Origin: Distichodus sexfasciatus | Taxonomy: Eukaryota; Chordata; Actinopteri; Characiformes; Distichodontidae | Direction: 5' to 3' | DNA: 64,000 nucleotides | Assembly (NCBI GenBank): GCA_032718565.1 | Contig: JAVGVS010000040.1 | Coordinates: 442,001-506,000, forward strand | Shown: one piece after another, positions 24,175 to 33,100 of the stretch | Numbering within the stretch: position 1 is the first letter of the stretch | Layout: each line of letters opens with the position of its first letter | Position numbers and translations under genes: made by a program | The notes under the pieces: generated by a model | The model's database searches: none | Told to the model about the DNA's origin: nothing | What the model saw: only the letters and a program-made list of their open reading frames with translations

Positions 24175-27100
24175 TGGGTGTGGGTGGGGGTAAGGAGATT
24201 GGCCTGCTCCTCCCCCAACCATAAACTGCCCCACTGAGAGCAAAGGAAAGTGGGGGGAAAAGGCCTCGCTGCAAGTGGCATTCAAATTCTAGAAGTTTAC
24301 ACCCTGGACTGTTCTCGGGCATGAGAGCTTGTGGTCACTGCCACAGAAATGGTCAGGAAAGAGGAAGAGAAAGTGGGTCAAGGAACAAACCTCACGCCAC
24401 CCTTCTGCTCTCCGTTTCCGGTGCTATGACACACCAGTGGATCTAAAAAGCAGCAAAATGGAGGCCTGAATTAACTGTGTCACATGTTGCTGGAGCTTAG
24501 AGAGCCACAAGAGAGCAAACTTGAAGGGAAGGTGTGTCTAACAAGCGATTTTCCCGCGCTTTTCCCTCTCTCCGTCTCCTCTGGGCGTGACGTTCAGGAG
24601 GAGGAGGAGGAGCTGGACGGGCTCACAGTGTGGGAGGATGAAGAAGAGGAGGAGGACGCAGAGAGGCGCGTAATCTGCGACAGCTGCAACGGTGGGCGAG
24701 GCCGCTCTTCTCCCCAACACGGATCAACAGCGGCACCCAGAGGACAAAGCGCGCACCGACATGTGCATCTCCACCAGCATGACATATCTGGCCGCCAGCA
24801 GGAGTGAACTCACTAGATGAATATTTCATCTCGCTCACCACAGCCACACCTAAAGACCTTAAAACCCGGACCCTGAGAAGCCCTAGAGAGCACCACAGAA
24901 GCACTTATAACAGAGTCCAGAGTTATTTTCCCACCCTGCAGGCAAAGAGGGAAGTAGCGAGGGCGAAATGGATGGAAAAAAACACAACGTTTTCTTTACT
25001 GTATACGACACCCGCTGAGGCAAACAGACCAGGGTTATTGTGGGCTTTTTTCACATCAATGCTAAAACAACTGCACAGCAGCCTGCTGGTACAACACGAC
25101 CTAGCTCTTAAAGAGACACTCTGCATTAAAAATAACCATCAGGCCAATGTTATACGATGTGAGATAAATGTGTACATTGGTTTAATGTGGTATTTTTTAC
25201 GAGTATTTTTATTTAGAAGTGATGAGTGAAAGAGAGGTTTTGTCAGCACAGTGACATTCATGCAACCCTTTTGACCAAAAAGAAAACTATGAAAGTACCG
25301 GAAGAACAAGTAGTACTGTCGAAATCTTAAAGACACCCATCACTAAAAATGGCACAAGTATGCACAAAGACTCAAGTTATCGTACATGCCGGGAAGAAGT
25401 CATTTAGCAAAGAGGGAAAAATAATGAAGGGTGGGGCCCAACAGGCAACAAGAGCGAGAGAGGGAGAGAGAGAGTTTCACCATCTCGCCACCCACCCTTC
25501 CATCCCATCAGCTTTGAGTAAGTAGCTGCTGATGCACCGTTGATGACACGAACTCAAACAGCTCCCCCAGTGCTGGCACTGCCTGGCACATTCCTGAGAA
25601 CTCCCACATACATACGCACAGAACAGATAACGGACCAAAACCCCACAGCTTCCACAACCACAATCCACAAACTACCCCTTTTCCAATCCATCAAGCGATG
25701 TCACATCTCAGGAGCTGGGCCGGAATACGTCCACACACCGGTCCGACAGCTATACGCAATCAAACCAGCTGCTGCAAGGCCACATACCTTTACACTAGCC
25801 ATGATTTAATCTCCGTCTGTTGATCTGGGTCAACTATTTAACCCTTTCAAGGTTGAAGTCATCTCTAAAGGTCCTGAACTCTATGTGTACGTAGCAGGGA
25901 TGATGAATACCCGCGGCCTTGTTCCTGACCTGGGTCACTGGAAACATTAGTCTTGTGTTCACTTGGACTCATTAACAAGCAGAGCAAGGCCTCATGCACA
26001 GAAACTCCTGGCCCCTAGTGACCAAACCTAAGAACGGTTTATCAGCTGCAGCTAATAAGAGAGTTGCAAAAATCACAACACCTCCTAAAAATAAAGGGTC
26101 TAAAAATGAAATGACTCAAACACACCTTTCTGCAGCGAGGATTGGGGCAGCTGAACAATGAAACGTCTTTGTCCAGAAGTGCAGGGAAGCTACAGAATGG
26201 ACACCTTTAAAATAAAAATGAAAAACTTGTTATACAAAATGACTTGCAACACTCTCAAATCTGAAGAAACCTTAAAATTACCAGAGGCATAATGATCAAC
26301 AAAGCTTATGACATACCTGACTAACTCGTCTGCGCAGGCTGCAGCCACGGCCTCCTCCGCCTGCCTCTCGTAGTACTTGCACAGGATGTTTTCTGGTAAG
26401 ATTTTCTCCAGCTCACTGGTGGGGAAGGAGCAACTACAACTGCCATCCATGCAGCTCAGCTCCGACTGTAGCATAAGAAGACAACGGCAAATAAACACTT
26501 TCATTTGGCTAGCAAAAAACGACGGCCACTGGGAAGTCAGAGTATTTCTAAGTGCGGGTCCCAGGCCCAGATAAATGGGGAGAGTTACATCAGGAACCTC
26601 AACTTGTGTATAAAATCTGCAACAGATTTAGGGCAATGATGAACCATTGTGATTTAGCCGGCAAAAGAACAACAGCCATTATGGAAAGCTGGGTGTGTTG
26701 TGGGTTTGGAGTCGGACTCTGGGCAGGGTACAGCAAGACTTAACCTGAAAAACTTCAGATGACTGGTAACGTAACAAGCTAAATGTAACAGATCTGTAAA
26801 TGAGAAATTCCCGACAATACAATGACATGAAAATACACTGGCCAACAAAATGAAACCAAAAGGCTGTTGGATAAAAGAGGAAGAAAGAAAAAAACTGGTT
26901 TGTCCCTTGTATTTTAGGTGCTTTCCCAGCATCATTATGTGATGATTTTTAAAAAATCATGCACCAAATACAGTTTAGCCGATGGAAATTAGAAGCTAGA
27001 CAACCAAGACTTAAAATAAAGATTTTAAGAAACTTAATAAATGCAGTTCTTCAAATAAAATCAGCCTCCCTGAGCATCACTTACTTGCCCTGAGCCAAAC

Positions 27101-30100
27101 ACGGCCTCCTGGGCGTATTTCACCAGACACTCCTTACAGAAGAGATGACCGTCTTTGCATTGGGTCATCTTCTCAAAGGCAAACTCCCCATAGCAGCAGC
27201 CACACTCAATCAGCTGGCCGTCCTGCACACCCAAAAGACAATTTGCGTGTCCTTTACATTTGTATTTTGATAATTAAGGATGTGAAACATAGATGCATAA
27301 CAATAATGTAATATTTGATGGCCAAAAAACAGGTCTTATAATATAATACACATGGTCAATCAAATGATATCACGCTGAAATGAATCTATCATAAACTTTG
27401 AAATGATGTTTCTAATTTTCCTTTTGGAATCGAAAGTATAATCCAAAAATGGCCAAAGTACAATGTTACTAAACGAAAGCACTCAATAACAAGTGCAACA
27501 GAAAGGAAAGCTAAAAAAACATTCCATAGCCCCACCTTCTGATACTGCTCCTCATTCACCTGCAGAGCCAGAAGGAAATCTTCATGCTGAAAGTGAGAAA
27601 ACACAACACACAGTCCTTAAGTATCTTATGCCTGATAAAATAAGCATAACAGCTTCAGTAACTACCTCAGCCATTTCCTTGGCCTTCTGTTCATAGAACT
27701 GAAGCTCCTTCAGCAGAGACGGATCCAGCGGCCTTTCAAGACTCCGGGACCATCTCCGGTTTTTCTCCAAGAAGAACATCGTCCTCTCCAGTTTGAAAGA
27801 GCCTGCAGAAAACAGAGGAGTTAAAAACATTAAACATAAAATGTTTCAGGAAATAATAGTATGTCTACAAAACTAGTTGAAGCAGAGGGAATGTGGGGAA
27901 GCATCATCACCATGCTCAAACTTGAAAGTGATGAACGGGCGAGCAAACGGATCTTTCTTCCTTTTCTTTTTCCCTGAGGCATTACTGGAGGTTTCTTGCC
28001 ACTTTTTAAGGGCTTCGTATAAGGCCTTAAACACACAACAAAAGCAATGTCAATGCTACAGACGTTCAAGATTCTTTATTTGTCACATAGACAGCAAAAT
28101 GTGACTTGGATCAGCTATGACAGCGTTTCCCAAATCCAGTCCTGGCGAACCACTGCTCTGCACAGATTCGGTATTTCCTGCACCACCGCACGCTGATCCT
28201 ACGTTGCTAAGTAGCTAATCAGTAGCATCAGCTGTGCTGTGAGTCGGGAAACTCAAATCTGTGCAGAGCAGTGGTTCGCCAGGACTGGGTTTGGGAAACG
28301 CTGAGCTATGAGACTGTACAATATATAGAGGTGGGAAGATTTGATCAATATCAGTGCCATTGTCGATTCTGCCTATCAGTCCAATTCCTTATCAATTCTC
28401 TCTTCCGGAGTAGTTTTTTGAGTGCGAAAAAAGTAGTTTTACACAGTCTTCCGCACCAAAAGCAACCATTTAATTTTTCCCAAAATGATGTCTGCATGAG
28501 AACACATTCATATTCATATTCATAGTTTTTCTTATACAGAGACATTCTATTGCTTAGTACTATGAAGAAAAATAAGGTTAGTGCAGGTGGAAACGTTTCT
28601 TTATCCATCTGGAATCTATCTGGATATATAATAAAATTATTTGATAACAAATAACACACTTTTCCATATTTATTTTTTACTCTCTAACATAACACAATGG
28701 AAAAAAAATCTGATTAATAGAAAATGAAGAAATACTGAAGTTTGGGCAATTTTCTGACTCATTTCTGGGAGAGAAATACATTTTTGTCATGAGAGCGTCC
28801 CATATGAGAGCCGCGGCACAATGGGACTGTGGGCGCGCGTCGGGAATAAATAAATATCAAGTAAACAGCTGTACTGTGAGTAGAACGCTGGTTGTTTTTG
28901 TTATTTATCAGCTAAAATATAAGTTTTGTCTGTAATAAATGGAAAGATTTAACTGAAATGGAACGTTTGGAACATTGGACTTCCCTGCGAGAGTCGTGTG
29001 CGCTAACAAACTCAGCACGTGTGTTTACATCACGAAAAATACCATTTATGCATCATGATTCCTCATGGTTGAAGTCGCAGAGAGTGTGACGTACAGCGCT
29101 GCAAAACTTACGGAACAATGGAAAACGCTGTGCTAGGAAATGAGAGAATTGGCAAGTAGAATCAATAACATTGGACCCAGTTCTGAATCGGAACCGGTTT
29201 TCGATTCCAACCTCTAACAATAAAGTTTACAAATAAATAAAAATTCATTTGAAAAGTCTAAAACTAAGGTAATAAAAACACAATAAATTTCATCCAAATA
29301 AAAACTACAATTCTAAACAAGCTCTGAACAGCATGGAAATGTAGCAGAACATCTATGCAGTGTAAAGTGTAAAAGACTGCTGGTTGATGTAATCAGTGCT
29401 ACAGTGAGGCAAAGTGTTTCATTTGTGTTTGGCAAGTATCTGATGACCCTGGTCCTACATCTCCTGGTATAAAGTAAGAAAGTGAAGAAAACACAGCGAA
29501 ACTGCTACCTTGCGGGTGATTGCATAGTGTCCTTTAAGGCAGTTCAGGGCCCATTTGATGTCCTGGCAGCTCAGCATTCTGAAGTCGCCCATCAGCATTT
29601 CAGCTGCTTGCATTATGACCTCTGGGGGGACCCCTTTCAATGTGGCAAAGTCGAAATAGTTCTCACTTTCCTCCTATGTCAAAGAAAGGGACAAAATGGT
29701 TTATTCATTCCACAACACTGAAAAATCCTACAGTAGTCACTGATAGTAATCCATAATGTTGTGATGTCGAATCACAAACTCTTGTTGAACTTTTTATTGT
29801 TTGAAGATAAGAGAAGAAACTATTAAATCAATATCTCCCAAAACACAAGAGGTAGAACAAACCTGCGGTTCAGTGTTATTCGTCTCCAGCAGTACACTCC
29901 TCTGAGTCACACCAGAGTTCTCTTTTCTTGGGTAATCAGGATTTTCTAAAAGGATGTTGCATATGCTGGAAGGTGAAGAAAAAATAACCATGTTTTTATG
30001 GAACAATGTGAACCAAACAAGTGACCACTAAGTGAATAACAAAGGGGAACTCGTTGCTCTTACGTGTTGAGGTCTGCCTGACCATGTTCCTCTACTAATG

Positions 30101-33100
30101 CCACTAAATAAGGCTCCTGTACATCTGGGAAGAGATCCATCTGTAAAAATGGGTGACAAACAGATTGAAAAGCATATTTAATAACCCAACATACTGTACA
30201 CATTAGCCATCCGTTTATGTTATGATATGCTCAGAACAGTAGGACTGGTAAAATATTACATTACATGTAATGTAACATGTTCTGGCAAGTGCTCATCCTG
30301 CACACATTAACTCCACAACCTTAAACAAACTCACACTATGCATTTACCACAGATTTCAGCTCAAGCATATTCAAGTAAAACCCAACAAGGAAGCTGATTA
30401 CATTAATTAGGGTTATTTTACTTATTGCAGAAGTTTTCAGGATTTTTATCGACTAAGGTAGGGCTTTATAACTTTATAGAACATACAACAAAATGCAGAT
30501 ACTAGAACCATGCAGGATCCTGTTAAATAAACCTAGACTTGTGCGACATCAGTTGCATAGGTTATAATAAAAAAGGAAGGTTAAAATTATTCAAGTAGAA
30601 CACAGGACACAAACACACTTGGTTAAATTCAGTGCTGCTCAATACTGGAAAAAATAAAATTGCAATAGAGCTCAAAAATATCGAACCACCTCTCATTTCT
30701 TTACATTTTTCTAGGAAAATGAGAGGATAGATACAGTGATTTATTGCAACATGCGCAAACAAATACCAAAAAAAAAACCACAGGTAGGTCTGGCTTTTTG
30801 GAAGCAACGGCTAAAGGCTTTTGTACAGACCTGTATAACTTGCAATTTAAAAATGCGCAATTTTACTGACTTGAATAGCTCAACTTGGAAAGAACGAAAC
30901 GATGGAACGATTGGGGTGATGCTGAAACAGCATTTTGTGCAGGCCTTGCCAAGCTGACTCTGGGACGACTAACCAACAAGGACTTGGGCTAAACAAGGAC
31001 AGCAACTACAGTGCCCATTTTAAAAACAGCTGCTGCAGCTTTTGTCATTCGTCATTCTGATGCAACAGCTGCTTGTGCTGAAGGGAATAGGACAGTGTTC
31101 CCAAGCAACATGCAATTCAGGTAGCGAGAGCTCTGCACACGTTCGCGTTACTAGAGGTGATGGGGTCATGTTAAAAAAAAAAAAAAGGTTTAGACCTTTA
31201 TAAAATTTTATACACATTTAAAGAGACAAAAAAGCCCTGGACTAACTGGCCCCTCATCACAAATCTTGCTGCTGCTTAAAACTGTGGCCCCATAAACCAG
31301 TGCACCAGTTCCAAGAGGCGCATATAGTGATATAAAGGTGAAAGGAGCGATCAAACACTGCATGTTCCCTCAACTGACATCTTGAATATAACACAAACCA
31401 AATGCACACATCTAGGTTAGCTACTTTCAATCATTAGTAGCTTGTAGCTTGAAAGGTTAAAATTATAAATAGCAACACTGTCAGTAAAACACACTATTAC
31501 CTAGTTGAAACCACAAGATCATAAGATTACACAAACATCTCCAAAACAAGGCAGTCAAGAGAAAACCCACCACTTCCTTCACTAAGCCGTTCTTCAGAGA
31601 TCTGGCTGCTGGAGGCTCCACGGCTGTTGAGGGACCGGGCTTGGGAGGGGGGGAGGGAGCAGGAACAGCTTGCTGCTCGTGCTGAAGTTGCCCCGGCGGG
31701 GGCGCGGGGGGCTCGAGGTCCGGTATGGGCTGCGGTCCGTCCATGGGGAGCGCCTGAGGTGGGACCTGCGCTGCCACCTCCGTGTACCTTTTAGTCCTCT
31801 GATGGTCCACCACCACATGGGCTCCAGGGAGCGGCTGGGCAGGCAAGGTGGCAATGGGTGGGGTGAAAAGAGAAGTGCCACGATATGCAGGGTGAGCGCT
31901 GGGCAGAGGGTCATTAAAGACGGGCAAAGAGCCCCCAGCGGGAAAGTGAGGTCTGGGCAAAATGACGTCCCTGGACGTGGAGGGTACAGCGTTGCGGTCC
32001 GTAGTTAAGACACCTATGGCTTGATTTCCTAACACAGGCTGTGCAGGGGCTACAGGAGGAGTGGGGTTTTGCAAGTTCGTGGGAGCTGGACCCGGTACGG
32101 GGGCTAGATTTTGGGACACGCCGCCTCCCCACTGAGCAGCAGGACGGATCAGCGTGCGATGAGACGCTAACCGTGGCTTGGAAAGTGCCGGAGTCCTCAC
32201 CTAATGGGTTATTAATGACAATGCAGAAGAAAATTGTTACCTTTTGAATTAAACCAAAATCACTTACACATTAACATAATGGTCCACCGGCAGGTGATAA
32301 ATTTGGCCTTTCTATGTTTATACTGTTCTACACTGACATTTATCAAATGCTCTTATTCTGAATGAGATGTTCCCTAATTACACGGCCAGTCTCTGTGGAG
32401 CAGCTTGGCCTTATTCAGTGGGACAATAAAGGCCTGGTGCTGAGACACAACACTATGGACCATGACATAGTGGAATAACCCTGAACAAGGCCTTTAATCC
32501 CAAATTGCTTCAGGAAAACTGTCTGTGTAAACCGGAAATGTAAATCCCCTTGGATAAGAGCATCTGTTAAATGGCATCGTTATGGCCACACATCCAGTAT
32601 GTGTGCCATCCCTTAATCCATTAAGCACTTGAGTTTATTCATGGACGTGTGTAAGAACACTTACAAAACGGGCTGCACCAAAACACTGAAACATTGCCAC
32701 ACTTTCAGCAAAACTTCTAAAATAAGATGTTATATAAATAAGAACAGAAGTAGATTAAGACAGATAGTGTGACCACATATCCTGAAAGCCCCCTAATGGA
32801 TTACCAACACATATTCTAAAACTAGTCAAAAATCATAACATTTCAGTCACAAATGTTTAATAACTTTTACCTCCAAAATTCTAACTTCGTTCTCCTCGTC
32901 ATCGTCGTCATCATCTCGAACCACAATAGGAACATTTGGTATAAACGTAACAGAGTCGTCGTCTGAATCGTCAGATATGGCTATTGAGATCCTTCTTGGA
33001 GATCGGTTATCTAGAGAACCAAAAGTGATGTGCACACTTCTGCTTTAAAATAAGGCAACGTAGGTAACAGACGAATTAAAAAATGACTAATTACAACAGA

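Noticed and set aside
22833..24322. Small frames rich in Thr-His or Val-Cys repeats
   Set aside because: They are translations of CA/TG microsatellites.
31594..32247. Other frames over the large rnf216 exon, on both strands
   Set aside because: Only the 210-codon frame joins in phase with exons 2 and 4.
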